Source: Arabidopsis thaliana (taxonomy: Eukaryota; Streptophyta; Magnoliopsida; Brassicales; Brassicaceae). From it: a stretch of DNA of 64,000 nt. The notes beneath the pieces are model-generated. The model had not been told where the DNA came from. It saw only the letters and a list, made by a program, of their open reading frames with translations, and made no database searches. The position numbers and the translations under genes were made by a program. The DNA lies in assembly GCF_000001735.4 (NCBI RefSeq), contig NC_003070.9, positions 9,920,001 through 9,984,000 of the forward strand, written 5' to 3'. Positions 23,253 through 36,350 of the stretch are shown here, one piece after another; the stretch's first letter is position 1; each line of letters begins with the position of its first letter.

Positions 23253-24482
23253 GTCACTTCTTTCAATCTTCTTTGGGTTTTTTCAGCAACACGAATCCCA
23301 AACCCCCACAAGGTCAAAATGTTCATATCATGTCTACCACATTGCTCGCCACAGGAAGAAGACCAAGAGGAAATACATTTGTAAATGGTCTTGGGTTCTT
23401 TTAATTATCCAGTTCATAGAATAGGATTCGATTTTTCTTGTTCAGTTTTTATGGGATTAGTCCTTTGGTACTTTTGTCTGGTGGGAGTTTAGAGGATAAC
23501 TAGAACATAAAAATTACGTTTCAATATATTACACATGTTAGTTGAAAACAACCGAATGTGGAGTTGTTATACTCAATGGATACATCTCCTAGAAGCTAGA
23601 ACCAAATCAATTGATCACAAAACAGGACTTTGTCCTCAAGAAGCATGCTTCTGATGTGGTTCTTGAATCTCGCTAACAAGCTCGCCTTCAGCTTCAGCTT
23701 CAACTTCCATAAAACTCTAACTCTACACCAAGTATATTAAAAATAACTACATAGAACTTTCTTCAAGATCTTCGAGAAAGCCTTGAATATATGGAAATGA
23801 ACAAAGGGAACCAGAATAAAGATGTTTGGGGATGACAAAAATGTAGCAGAAAATCATATAAGAGAGCTCCAAGTCATGTGTCTTATACAATAACTTTGTC
23901 CCATGTTTCTGCACGTTTTCTACTCTCATTTCTTTCTCCCATTTTTGTAGTGAACCGAATTAAACCGGTTCTGATTTCATTTTCTTCCAAATCTGAGTCA
24001 AAGCCTCTAAAGGGTTTCTTCTTCTCTGTTTCTTCTATCTTCAGGGTTCAGACTTTTCACGGAGTGAACACAAACGCCTACGATAAACCAATCTCAGAGG
24101 TCAGCTCGATTTCTGTCTTTGTTAGGTTGTATTTGGAGGTTTTTCAATAGGAGTTCTCAATTTTAGGAGCCAATGTCAGTTTCTAGATTGAAATCGATCT
24201 CAATACTCAAAGCTTAGATCGAATTATATGCTAAAGCTACCAACTTTGCATAACCGATTATGTGTTGGTGACAATGAGAACAAGTGTGAGTTTGTAAGTA
24301 AAAGAAAAAAGCCAAGAGCTTGGAAACCAAACAATATAGATAGAGAGAGATACAGAGAGAGGAGATGATAGAATATAGGATAAGGTGTTACTTCACTCTG
24401 ACTTCTTTCTGCATAAAGTTTCAAAATTAAGTCATTTTTTTTGTGTGTGTTTTGATTTTCAGAAACAGCTTCATCGTCAGAG
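23253..24482. other. Intergenic plus 5' UTR of the TyrRS gene
   Basis: After the RLP4 3' UTR there is non-coding DNA. A non-coding first exon of the TyrRS gene probably ends near 24099 (CAATCTCAGAG then GTCAG), with the second exon acceptor TTTTCAG just before 24463, so a 5' UTR intron is likely. A short minus-strand frame of acidic residues (23636-23710) is too small to call. Confidence 0.5.
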
Positions 24483-27400
24483 ATGGAGGCTCTTTCCATC
24501 AACGCACCAACTCAGGCTTCTACTTTGCCCTCCGGATTACAGTAAGTTTCTTCTCTCTATCTCCCCTGCAATTTTATTGCCTAGGATTTAAGAAGTGAAT
24601 GTAACCAATATTGGTGTTATATTATTAGTTGATCTCTTGTCTAGTTTCTTCCGCATGTTTTAGATAAGATTTCAGTGATAAAGGCACGTCCTTAAGTTTG
24701 TATTCTCCAATTCACCATCGAAATTTGGTTTGTGATTTCCCTCTTTTTGCATCACTTGTCAGGTAGAAACCTTAGAAAAATAAAGATAGATACTTTATTT
24801 GTGAATCTTCCAGTTTATATTTGCACTTGTCAGCTTACCGGATTAGATCTTTTATTGATTCAGAATAAGTAAGGAGGTCGAAAAAAGATACAATGTAGTT
24901 AGAAGTGTTGGTGAGCAATGCATACATGATGATGAGCTGAAGGATCTTCTGGCTAAGAAGGCTGCTCCGGTTTGCTACGACGGTTTTGAACCATCAGGGA
25001 GGATGCATATCGCTCAGGTGTGTTACACTTGTCATATGCTTGTTTCACATAGCTTGCTTTGGAATTCTTTTATGTTCTTTCTTCTTTAAGTGAGAAGCTT
25101 CTGCTGGCGCGTTTAACTCTGCTATTACCTTGGCAGGGACTGATGAAGATCATGAATGTGAACAAGTTGACTTCTGCTGGTTGCCGAGTGAAAATATGGA
25201 TTGCAGATTGGTTTGCATATATGAACAATAAGTTGGGAGGTGATTTGAAGAAAATCAGGGTGGTTGGAGAATATTTTAAGGAGATATTTCAGGCAGCCGG
25301 GATGAATAGTGAGAATGTAGAGTTTCTATGGTCATCCGATGAAATAAATGCTAAGGGAGATGAATACTGGCCTCTTGTGATGGACATTGCCTGCAGAAAT
25401 AGTCTCGCCCAAATAAAACGGTATGCCCAAGTTTCATTTATTTGCAGTCATGTGAATGGTGATGATAAACATTCATGAGTATGTTTCTGGTCTTATCAGG
25501 TGTATGCCTATTATGGGCTTGAGTGAAAATGAGGAGCTGAGTGCAGCTCACATTCTGTATGTGTGTATGCAATGTGCCGATACTTTCTTCCTCGAGGTAC
25601 TTTAATATGTATTTTGTCATAATTTCTCCCGTGTATAAGTGTTCCCCTGCTCTCGTTAATCATCTTTGGATCCTTGAAATTTTGTAGTGGCGCTCCAATC
25701 TGTCTATATCAAGTCCATCGACCTTTTAACTTTTCTATGATTGGTGTTGAAACTTTTCCTTAACCTCTGCAGGCTGATATTTGCCAGCTTGGGATGGATC
25801 AGCAAACAGTTAATCTGCTAGCAAGAGATTATTGTGATGTCGTAAAGAGAGAAAACAAACCTGTCATCTTGTCCCACCGTATGTTCTACATTTTCTGTTT
25901 GATATCTGTTCTGCTGTGCATCTTTCCAAGGGCTCTTTTAATCTCTAGTTCTAACGGATTGCAGATATGCTTCCCGGTCTTCAACAAGGACAGAAAAAGA
26001 TGTCTAAGAGTGATCCTTCATCAGCCATCTTCATGGAAGATGAAGAGGTAAAGTAGCTTGTTCGGCTCTAAGCTTAAAAACAGAGAGGGTTTGATAGTTA
26101 TTTAATCGTGTTATTTTGACTTCCAGGCTGAAGTTAATGTGAAGATTAAGAAAGCTTATTGCCCTCCGGATATAGTGGAAGGTAACCCATGCCTTGAATA
26201 CGTCAAGCACATAATTTTACCCTGGTTCAGTGAATTCACAGTTGAGCGAGATGAAAAGTACGGTGGTAACAGGTGAGTTTTTCTAGTTTTTATGGACCTT
26301 CTGTGTTTTCGTTCTGTTCCTGGGTTTAATCTCTAACTAATGGCTGCCATGAAATATTTCTTTGGTCAGATTTTCTCAGTATACATGTCTCTTTGTCAGT
26401 TTATCTAGCAATGCGAAGTACTAACTTTTGGAATGGCATTTTTCAGGACCTTCAAAAGCTTTGAAGACATCACCACTGACTATGAAAGCGGCCAGTTGCA
26501 CCCAAAGGATTTGAAGGACGCTCTGTCAAAAGCGTTGAATAAGATACTGCAAGTAAGTATTTCCTTCTGTTGCAACAATACAGTTATAATATTACCTCCT
26601 AGAGGAGATTAGGTCATTAATTTTAGGTTTTGGATAGTTTTAATCTGTTTTTACCCATATTGCAGCCTGTTCGTGATCATTTCAAAACCAACAGCCGCGC
26701 CAAGAATCTGCTCAAACAGGTCAAGGTAATAAAAATCTCTTTCCACTCATGTTTCAGGTACCATCAGTTACTTATAGATCTACTGCTTGGACATTCATAC
26801 GCAACCTCTAATTTTTCTCTCCTTTTTGGTTTATCATGTGTTATTGTAGGGTTACAAAGTCACCAGGTAAATAAATTACGGAGCAAGAAGCATACTCAGA
26901 TGGCAATATTTTAGCAACTTCTCTCATTAATGAAACTTTTTATAACCAAAACCTAATGTATTCATGTACTTATTGGTCTGTCAGAGTCATACCAACAGCT
27001 TCATCTACAAAGGAGGAGGATCTTTCCATCAACACATCAGCATCTTCTTCGGCCGCCGGATTACAGTAAGTAATCTTCTAGTGGTTTCTTGACTTTCTTC
27101 TGTATCTCCTATTCAATTTCTTTCATGTTCCGTTGCTTAGTGTCCGAGAAGATAAATGACTTAGGAGTATTCAATGTTTGTTTTCTCATTTAATTTGGTT
27201 TCTTTGTGACTCGTATCTGAAACTTGGAGATAGATTTTCTTGCTTTAGTTGCTTAATAGTGTCCTCCTGTGATTTTAGATAGATTAATCAGGAAAACAAG
27301 GCACAGACTCTAGTTCAAGTTCTACTATGTTTTATCAATATGTTTGTGCGTTTTCCTATCGTGTTATGCACTTGTGGTTTAGCTGATTAGGACGTTATTA

Positions 27401-29577
27401 CTTCAGGATGAGCGAGGAGGCCGAGATGAAATACAAGATTGTGAGGAGTATTGGTGAGGAATGCATACAAGAGGATGAGCTGAAGAATCTTCTAGCCAAG
27501 AAGCCTGCTCCTATCTGCTACGATGGTTTTGAACCATCAGGAAGGATGCACATCGCCCAGGTCGGTTATCATTCAGTTTTGTTTGATTTATATTGCTTAA
27601 AGATTCTGAGTGGCCAATCATAATTGATGCGAGATTTCTCTCATAATTTAAGCCTCTTTGGAAATGTTTAGTCAAGGTTGAAGACGCAGCTTGAGAGTTG
27701 TCGAGCTTTAATAGTTTGTTCCGTTCTATGTGATTATTTTGAAGGATTTTATAATCCGAAGGATAAGATTGTTCATTAGGATAGATGAGTGTACTTATAT
27801 AGATAAAACTTTTATTGAAATAGAAGATTACTTGCGAAAACTGAAAGCCTTTTTGCTGTTTTGATTATATATATTTCTTTGCATGAGAACTTTCTTATAA
27901 CTTGTCTCGTTTTGGTATTTCCATAACAGGGAGTTATGAAGGTCACCAATGTGAACAAATTGACTTCAGCTGGTTGCCAAGTGAAAATTTGGATAGCAGA
28001 TTGGTTTGCTCAATTGAACAACAAGTTGGGAGGTGACTTGGAGAGAATTAGAGTGGTAGGAGAATACTTCAAGGAAATTTGGCAAGCAGGTGGGATGAAC
28101 AATGACAAAGTAGAGTTTCTTTGGGCATCAGACGAAATAAATGGCAAGGGGAGTAAGTATTGGCCTCTTGTGATGGACATTGCTCGTAGAAACAACCTAC
28201 GTCGAATCTTGAGGTAATTAATTCCCAATGCTTGGTTTATGTATAATTGCAATGACAACGGATCTGAATGAAATATGTCACCTTTCCTTACAGGTGTGGG
28301 CAGATTATGGGACGTAGTGAGACTGAGGTGCTGAGTGCAGCTCAAATTCTTTACCCCTGTATGCAGTGTGCGGATATTTTCTTACTTGAGGTACTCTTAA
28401 ATGCAGTTTTGGATTATATAATACATATACACTTCTATGATTGTTATTGATATTTGATACTTGTTCTTTGACCTGTGTAGGCTGATATTTGCCAGCTCGG
28501 GATGGATCAGCGAAAAGTAAACATGCTAGCAAGAGAATACTGTGCTGACATTAAGAGGAAAAATAAACCCATCATCTTGTCCCACCGTATGTCTCTTTGC
28601 ATTTTCTGTTCTTTCCAGTGCTGTCATCATCTTGAGCTGTTTTTAATAGCTTATTGGCTTTGCAGATATGCTTCCTGGTCTCCAACAAGGACAAGAAAAG
28701 ATGTCCAAAAGTGATCCATCATCTGCAATATTTATGGAAGATGAGGAGGTAAACTAGTAGCTATAAAGTTGCAGAACAGAGTAGAGCTTTTGTAGATATC
28801 AAACTTGTGTAATGATCTTTTGTCTTCCAGGCTGATGTTAATGAGAAGATCAGCAAAGCCTATTGCCCTCCGAAAACTGTGGAAGGCAATCCATGTCTCG
28901 AGTATGTCAAATACATTGTTCTACCACGATTCAATGAGTTCAAGGTTGAAAGTGAAAAGAATGGCGGCAATAAGTGAGTAGTTCGAATGAAGTCTTGCAA
29001 CTTTTGGATTTCTGCATCACATTTGGTATCTGCATAACCACTTCTGAGACTGATCTTTGAAATTCTTTTTAACTGTCAGGACCTTCAACAGCTTTGAAGA
29101 TATTGTCGCCGACTACGAGACCGGCGAGCTACATCCCGAGGATCTGAAGAAAGCTCTGATGAAAGCATTGAATATAACTCTGCAAGTAAGGACATTTCCA
29201 TCTATAAATGACGATACTCTGCAACAAACAATGAGCAAGCAATCCTTATTAAAAAGCGTCTTCTTCTCTAAGTTTCTGGCATCAGTACAATCATCATGGA
29301 ACATGAAACTCGTCTCTTTTCAATCTTTACTTGATGTCCGAGTCATTAATTTTATGTATATGAATGATATGCTTCTTATTGTTACTGTTTTGTCTCAGCC
29401 TGTTCGCGATCACTTTAAAACCAACGAGCGTGCCAAAAATCTACTGGAACAGGTCAAGGTAATAAGAAACTATTCCCCGTTGGTTTGATCAAAGCCCATT
29501 GCTTATATATTCCTCTAACTATTTTGGCTTATCGTTTTTTTCTTTCTTTTTGCAAGGCTTTTAGAGTCACCAGGTGA
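24483..29577 (+). CDS. Double-length (tandem-fused) tyrosyl-tRNA synthetase
   Basis: Class I aminoacyl-tRNA synthetase charging tRNA-Tyr with tyrosine, probably in the cytosol. Two complete TyrRS units are joined in frame. Unit 1 (24483 to about 26866) and unit 2 (about 26985-29577) each contain CYDGFEPSGRMHIAQ (HIGH-type site), KIWIADWF, CMQCAD (tyrosine pocket), DICQLGMDQ and KMSKSDPSSAIFMEDEE. About 770 residues in total. Unit 1 has small departures from unit 2 (LYVC for LYPC, MDQQ for MDQR, ACRN for ARRN). A 17-base microexon (26850-26866, GYKVTR) ends unit 1, and its donor GTAAAT overlaps a TAA in frame. The final exon ends AFRVTR-TGA at 29577. The linker repeats the N-terminal words of unit 1 (LSIN, AGLQ or SGLQ). 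Normal TyrRS is a homodimer, so the product may fold as a pseudo-dimer. From memory this is At1g28350, with a single-length relative At2g33840. Confidence 0.93.
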
Positions 29578-31933
29578 AGTTGCAGAAGCAAAGAGAGTAT
29601 TTGTGGACATCAGTTAAAGAGCTTTCCTAAGGATTTTGGTGGTTACTAAGAAAGCTAACAAATCTCTTAAAGTTCATTTTTGTTTTTTGATAGATATGAG
29701 CCTCGAAGATTAGAATCCAGTTGGACAAATTTTGTGATTTATTGTCAACTAAAAATAAACCTCCACAGCTACAAGAGCATTAAACTAAAATTTTCCAGTA
29801 TTATTTTTTACCTCTAATCGAAATTGTGAATCACACTGACTAGTAAAAAGAGCTAGCTGATGGTAAAACGTAAAAGTTACTACCTGTAAGTAATTCCTGG
29901 AAAAAAAGAAAGATAAGAAAGCAACAAAATAGTCAAAAAAGAGGCGCGAAAGTGCAGTCAGATCAGGTGTGGGGAGAGAGGAGGAGGGGGTTCATGGAAT
30001 GAGAAGAAGACACGTAAGCAGAGAGACATCAAAGTCATGATTTCGTGTGAGTGTTGAGTTGTGTTCTGTTTTTGTAGGAGGCAGCCAGTCAGTACCACTT
30101 GATGACGATGCTCCTTTTGTCCTAGCTGCTACTACAAAGACACGTCATAAAGCTCTTATGTATCACAGGCTCACGTGAACACGAAAGCCACATTCACATT
30201 TTTCTCCAAAATATTTCTTGAAAATGATTATTAGTACTGTAGTAGCTTATATAGCTTTGGGGTATCTCTCTTTTTTTTACTGTGCTTATAGGTAGGGTTA
30301 ATTTAAATAATTAGATATGTCAGAGAGAGAGAAGTCAGACATCAGAGTTCGCACGTGTATAAATTTTGTTAGATATGGACCAATGCATTTGTTCAATCAA
30401 AACGACAGACCCTAAGCCTTGTCACGTGAAAGGAAACACAGATTTTTTTATTTATTTTTAAATAACCCTAAAACCAAACAAAAACATCTTACAAAATGTC
30501 AAGAAATAGAGAAGTTAAAAGACAAATTAATCTAATAAAACTTCAGTTGATAAAACAAAAACAAAAAACCTCTAACTAATTTGTTTTAATTCATTGTCTA
30601 TTACTGAAAATTATAAGCCACTTCAATTGCTATAAATTTTTGACTCCTATGATTACTATATATTTTACACAATATAAAGACTTAAACTACGTCACTTTTT
30701 AGAGGGAAAAGAAAGAGCCTATGTAATCTACTCTATTAGTATAGACTAGAGAGTATAGTAAGTTTGCATAAGATGGGCTAATGAATTTTGGACAAAAAGA
30801 AAAACAAAATCAGTCAGAGCTAAAGATAGAGTAGTTGTGTCAAGTAACTTTATTTAATGATCTCCTTGTAGCCTTGTCCTCGTGCATCATAAATATATAT
30901 GGGTGCCAATAAAACCCCAAAAGAGAGCATTTAAATACTTGTCAAATAATAGAGTGAAAGATACAAAAGATAGAGAGAGATGGCTATTATCAGTACTAGG
31001 GATTACGTCAGCATCCCTATGCCACAGGTTCAGTCAAAGAGGCGGCCCATTTTTCTTTCCTCTTCGTAAATGTACAAGATTATTTATTTTTAGTTCTTTT
31101 TTCTTTGATCATTTTGTATCAATGGTTGCTGTGAGAAAAAGCATCGAGATTGTTACGATCGAAAACAAAGTACTTGAATTATGAAAAAATGTTTGGAGAG
31201 CCTATGCAAAAATGATCTTTCTATCTTCTTTTTATAATAGCATAAATTTCATAGTATGGCATTATCGTCACTAGCAAGTAATGAGTTAATTTACCATAAG
31301 TTACAACGGTAATGAGGTTGTTTGGAGAGTAGAACTAAAATATTTTATTTCTAACCATTACCTAACAAATCTTTTTTATATAACAGAAGTTGTAAATGGT
31401 AGATAAGAAAACAGTATTAGCACTCAAAGGAATGATTAGCATTGTTTTCTTTCATGTCCTAGAATAAGTCCACTCACCACTAGAAGTATTCACTTTATGA
31501 GAAATCCTATTGTATTTTTTCAAATACATCAACTTATTAAAACAACATTATTTTGGTGTAGAACACCCACGTGTAACAATCTCTCAGCATACCACCGTCA
31601 CATCACCCAACAGCAAAAGATCGAACGGTGCTTGATTCTTGCAAACCCCAGAGAAAACCTCGATCCTAGAAATCAAACACTATTCAGTTTTGTTTTTACT
31701 ATTAACTTGCCATATATATTACGTATAGGCAACAAATAAAGATAGATAATCGTCAAAAGAAGCCGAGGATTACGGGTGTTCTCAAGCGGCCCTACAAACA
31801 CACCTCTTGCTCTTTAAACTCACTCACTCTCTCTCTCATTTGGGTCAAACGAGCCAACAAAGCAAAACCTCTTTCTTCTCTTCTCCACTTTCTCTCTAGA
31901 TTCTCTCATATTTCCCCTCTTGAGAGTCTAACA
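29578..31933. other. Intergenic, ERF12 promoter
   Basis: No coding gene. G-box/ABRE-type CACGTG cores occur near 30172, 30423 and 31570. A CT-rich leader (31820-31920) precedes ERF12. The 100-codon frame at 30882-31184 has no domain and is rejected. Confidence 0.5.
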
Positions 31934-32503
31934 ATGGCGTCAACGACGTGTGCAAGAGAGGTGCATTACAGAGGAGTCAGAAAGAGACCTTGGGGTCGCT
32001 ACGCTGCTGAGATACGAGATCCTTGGAAGAAAACTAGGGTTTGGTTAGGCACTTTCGACACTCCCGAAGAAGCTGCTCTTGCTTACGACGGCGCTGCTCG
32101 TTTCCTCCGTGGTATCAAAGCCAAAACTAACTTCCCTTCTCCTCTCTCTCTCGACCTCAACCACCTCCCTTCCGCTCCCTCAGCCGCAACCGCCGCCGCA
32201 AATAACCAACCCCACCAACACCAACAGCTCTGGTTCGCTGCGCCTCCTCCTGTTCCTCCAAGCTCCGACCATCATCACCAACACCACCGCATTTTTCTCC
32301 GAACCGGTGTGCTAAACGACAAAACTTCAGATTACTCTTCTACAGAAGCGCCGCTTTACTTCACCTCCTCGCCTAACACAGCCACGTCATCGCCTGGTTA
32401 TCAAGTGGTTGGGTTTCCGATGATGAATTCTTCTCCTTCCCCTGTTACGGTGAGACGTGGCTTAGCCATTGACCTCAACGAGCCTCCGCCGCTTTGGCTT
32501 TGA
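31934..32503 (+). CDS. ERF12: AP2/ERF transcriptional repressor ERF12
   Basis: Single exon, 189 residues. The AP2/ERF DNA-binding domain spans about residues 10-68: [38 protein letters not shown] and KAKTNFP. Ala and Asp at the ERF-type positions (AAEIRDP, TPEEAA) predict GCC-box binding. The C terminus [12 protein letters not shown] is a DLNxxP-type EAR repression motif that recruits TOPLESS-type corepressors in known family members. A second DLN (SLDLNHLP) lies just after the AP2 domain. The middle is Pro/His/Gln-rich low complexity (HHHQHH). It is nuclear, group VIII. It converges on the related ERF11 3.8 kb away. Known relatives act in ethylene response and floral or seed-dormancy control. 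From memory this is At1g28360. Confidence 0.96.
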
Positions 32504-32528
32504 AAACAAACGATAAAGATGGATATAG

Positions 32529-32566
32529 CGGCGCCGTTTTGCCTACTTTTCTATACGGCGCCGTTT
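32529..32566. repeat. Two direct copies of CGGCGCCGTTT after the ERF12 stop
   Basis: The 11-mer CGGCGCCGTTT occurs at 32529-32539 and 32556-32566, 27 bases apart, each containing the perfect palindrome CGGCGCCG. They begin 26 bases after the stop in otherwise AT-rich DNA, so they fall in the 3' UTR. They could be a protein-binding site or an RNA structure. Function unknown. Confidence 0.75.
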
Positions 32567-35500
32567 GAGACCACTTTCGGTGGAACTACTTTAGTTTCTT
32601 TTTTTAGCAAATAGTATCTTTTTGTTAGAGTTAGTAGACTTGTTTTTATAATTTAATCCTTCTTTTGTTCGTTATGTAAGAGTCGGAGATCGATTGTTGT
32701 TGTGAGATCCATATGTTGCGGAAAAAACAAGAAACTTCTTAATTAGCAACACAAAAACTTAACAACGTCTGAACGTGGATCTAATTATGTTTGTGGATCG
32801 TGTTACGACCGTCGCTTATGTCGGTTTCGAGGGGGTTTTAAAAATCTTATCGTATTCTATGGCGTGTCGTGAAGTACGGACTGACTTGTGCAGCTGTTTG
32901 CTTTGCTAGTGTCCTGTTTGACTCACGCGCCTCTCTCTTAAATCACGACAAAAGACGGACTGAGAAAAGAAGGAAACAAACAAAAGAGATAGAGACTAAT
33001 GAGAGACGTAAATGCTGAGCAAGCGTGTGAGTTTGGACTGGCTTATTCACTTACGGACAAGATATGTGTATTATGAGTCTTGAGTTTGTAAATAAATTGT
33101 ATTTTTTTATTTATTTTGAAAATTTTCATATGAATTCGAACAAAAGTTTTCTGATAAAATTAGAGGAAGTTTAATTGTCCTATAATTTTTCTGCTCATGT
33201 TTACCAATCTTATATATGTTATGCGTGTATACATATATATATAGAAGCATCTAAAAATATAAAATAAATAAAATTTTTGACGGTCCTATATAGATAAATA
33301 TCAAATTCACATAACAAATTTATCTACAGAAGTCTTAAAATAACGCAAATTTCAGTAGTAAATGAAACAAACATGTTTGATATAATCAAATATCATAAGA
33401 AGTCAAATTAATTAACTAAAGGAGATCTCACGTAGCGAAATCAAAACTTTCATGCAGATTGTGAAGATTTTATGTTTATGTTTTATATGTAGAACCGGAA
33501 TCGTGTAGTTTTATGAGACTATAAAACAGTCATAGAACTGTTACATGTGTTAGACACTTAGACATATGTATTGACTAAACAAAGATCATGCATTATGCAT
33601 ATTGCTTTCATAAAAGATCAAATTCTAACAGTTTCGTTGCAACTTCTTTTTATCGTATTTCATAAGCGATTTGTAATCGACCTCATGTAGCTTTTAGCAA
33701 GAGAAAGACAAAAAGAGTTTAGCGACAAATTTTATAATTTAAGAAATATTTAGAACCTAACAAAAAATTTATGTTTTAGGCCTAATAAACCAGTTGTATA
33801 ATCTGAATTTAAACATATGTTCGCTATGACGACGAACCTCTGCATGTGTTTCTGCGGTGCAACTGAATTTACCAAATTGGCCAAAGAGACCCCACGCGCC
33901 GCCGCATGATATCGCTTGTGTTAGTGAAAAATCAATTCAAAACTTTGGGTTGCTACATTACTTTTTTTTTATATGGGCTTAACTGTTTATTTTAGTCCTT
34001 CCTTGCGTGTCTCTTGTCGTTTTCATAAACCTTATACCTAAGGTTTATATAATTATTTGACAAAACAAACAAAAAAGTCTTATAACAATTTAGTGCTATT
34101 TTTCTTGAAAGTGTGGCGGCAGTGGCCGACCATCAATTTTTGAGGTTTATAATCAATAATGCCTTTTGTGTGTATGAAATGGTTCGAAGATATGTGTCCA
34201 AAATAAGTCCCAACAAACTATCCGCGGTTTTGGAAATTATTGGTTTCTGGTTTACAATTTCTGAGTTTTTAACTTTTTGCTCTATGTGAGTATATTGTGT
34301 GCCTATTTAACCCATGAATTTAGGTAATAAGGCTAATCTCTTCAAAAATTATTCCTTTAGCTCAAAAAAATTCAAGAGGAACTAATCGTTAGTTTTATGT
34401 ATCCCATTTGATTTCTTCATCTCCGAGAATCAACAAATTCAAAATGAAGGATTTCTGAGATTTGATATAGAACTGATAGGCTAAGAAAATCAAGATTATT
34501 TCTGTCAAAAAAATTATATAAGCTAATTGAAATCTAGTTATATTATATAAGATAATTGAAAGGCAATGGACATTGTTGACAATTGACAGTAATCTTTTTT
34601 TTTGGGGGGGGAGCAATAAACATTAATATTTGGGCCAAAAGAATTGATGGGCTGTTTAGCAATCGAGGTCCAAGTTCAGTTTTGTTAACGTTGATACAGA
34701 TATTGTAGGTAAAGTATGTATATGGAAATGAGATATATATCGAGCAAACCTATACTCATGGACTACTGTATTCATCTAACATTTTGCCATTATTGATCCG
34801 ACTTATACAAAAGACAGTTAGATGCTACACTACTCTTAACTTCACCCATACAAATCGACCATACAAGCTTTCTCTGGCCAGTACAAAAAATAAGGCTCCC
34901 TATGAATCTCTCAAGCCAAAAAAATTGATACTCACATAGAGGACAAAACTCTCTCATTGCAGAACATAACATTTAACCATAAGAAATGGCCAGTATCCAT
35001 ATAGGATTGCAGCCGATAATCAGACGTTATGTTTTTAGCAATGAGACTACCGCCTCTATCTAATGTCAGGCTTTCCCCAACAAGTTTCCATTCCCCAAAC
35101 TGATATAGAATAAAGAGGAAATCCAAAGATTAGTATCTGAAAGATGGCTAACCTCTCGACGACTCGACCTATTTATAGTTCCTACCAAAACGTGTATAAA
35201 CTATCGGTTAGGAGTTTGTCCAAAAGAAAAATTATGGGTTAGGAGAAATAAGTAACTATACATGTATAAATGACTTTCTCTTTATTTAGATATATTAAAA
35301 GACACAATATCTATGTTTTATTTTTCTATAATAGACTTTTGGTCAATGATAAGTTAAAATACATTCGCATATAAAAAATCGTACATTCATATATAGAAAA
35401 GATAACAAATATTATAATCTAAGAATGAAAACCGTACAATTCATTTTCCATATTGGCAAAAATGAAAATTAAATAAGAAATGATCATATAAGTTATCGAT

Positions 35501-36162
35501 ATACAAAATTTCATCTTAATTAAAAAAAAAAAAAAATTCAGGTAAATTGAGTTTTAACGAAAAAAAAAAATAGTGTGTTATACACGGTATAGACTACACC
35601 CAAATACAATTTAGATAAACAATCTATATTTTTCTTAAAACAACGATTAACATAAGATATCTACGAATGCCACTTTCCATAACAACAAGAAACAATACAA
35701 CAAAACGATAACTTATTATTTTAGTTTTTGAATATAATATAAATTATAGATTGCTTATCTATAATTTATTAAAAATATATATATATATATAAATTAAAAA
35801 AAAAAAAAAAATTAGCGTTCTTACAACTAATGCCGTTATGTTTAACAATTTTACAAAGAAAAGTTAGAGCTTCTTGTCCTAGCTTGTGTTCCTTGATTCG
35901 AGCAAGATAACTTATTATTGCTTTTGTTCAAAACAGCAAATTTTATATTTGACCAATAATCTCATTATCCTGAATAAAGTATTATCTCCATTATATTTGT
36001 TTATTAAAAAAATAATTAAGAATCCTACTATTTCCTCAAATCCAATTGGATATAGGTAAAAAACATAAGATCAACAACCTTATATGTTCATCAGAGAGAT
36101 TAATACCAAAACAAAGTATCATTTTAGTTGATCAGGATTATCATTAATGATATTTAAAAGAA

Positions 36163-36227
36163 CATCAGCAGATCTGAACGAAACACGATCTCAACACTAA
36201 AAAATTCTTTAAAACTATCTGCTGATG
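36163..36227. repeat. Inverted repeat in the ERF11 3' UTR region
   Basis: CATCAGCAGAT (36163-36173) and ATCTGCTGATG (36217-36227) are perfect 11-base inverted arms with a 43-base loop, about 125 bases past the ERF11 stop. The arms are short for a microRNA precursor. This may be an RNA hairpin affecting stability or 3' end formation. Confidence 0.55.
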
Positions 36228-36350
36228 ACCAAAAAAAAAAAAAAAAATTATTGGCACCACTTAAACTTAAAGCTTCTACTTAGATGATGATCAAATAATA
36301 CTCAATTCAGAAACATTTAATTATATCTAATAATCATAATTAAATCTTAA

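Larger units (their letters stand above)
32504..36350. other. Intergenic between convergent ERF12 and ERF11
   Basis: This holds both 3' UTRs, two palindromic direct repeats (32529-32566), a 3' hairpin near ERF11 (36163-36227), and long AT-rich and poly-A tracts (35521-35535, 35766-35812, 36231-36247). Two minus-strand open frames at 34790-35126 look weakly protein-like but match no family I recognise. They could be a decayed gene fragment. Confidence 0.5.

Noticed and set aside
23636..23710. 24-residue acidic minus-strand frame between RLP4 and TyrRS
   Set aside because: Too short, with no supporting splice sites or signal peptide.
30882..31184. 100-codon frame upstream of ERF12
   Set aside because: No domain, low complexity, no homologous pattern; chance frame in AT-rich DNA.
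34790..35126. Two minus-strand frames with protein-like text
   Set aside because: No family recognised and no continuous frame; noted only as a possible decayed fragment in the intergenic entry.
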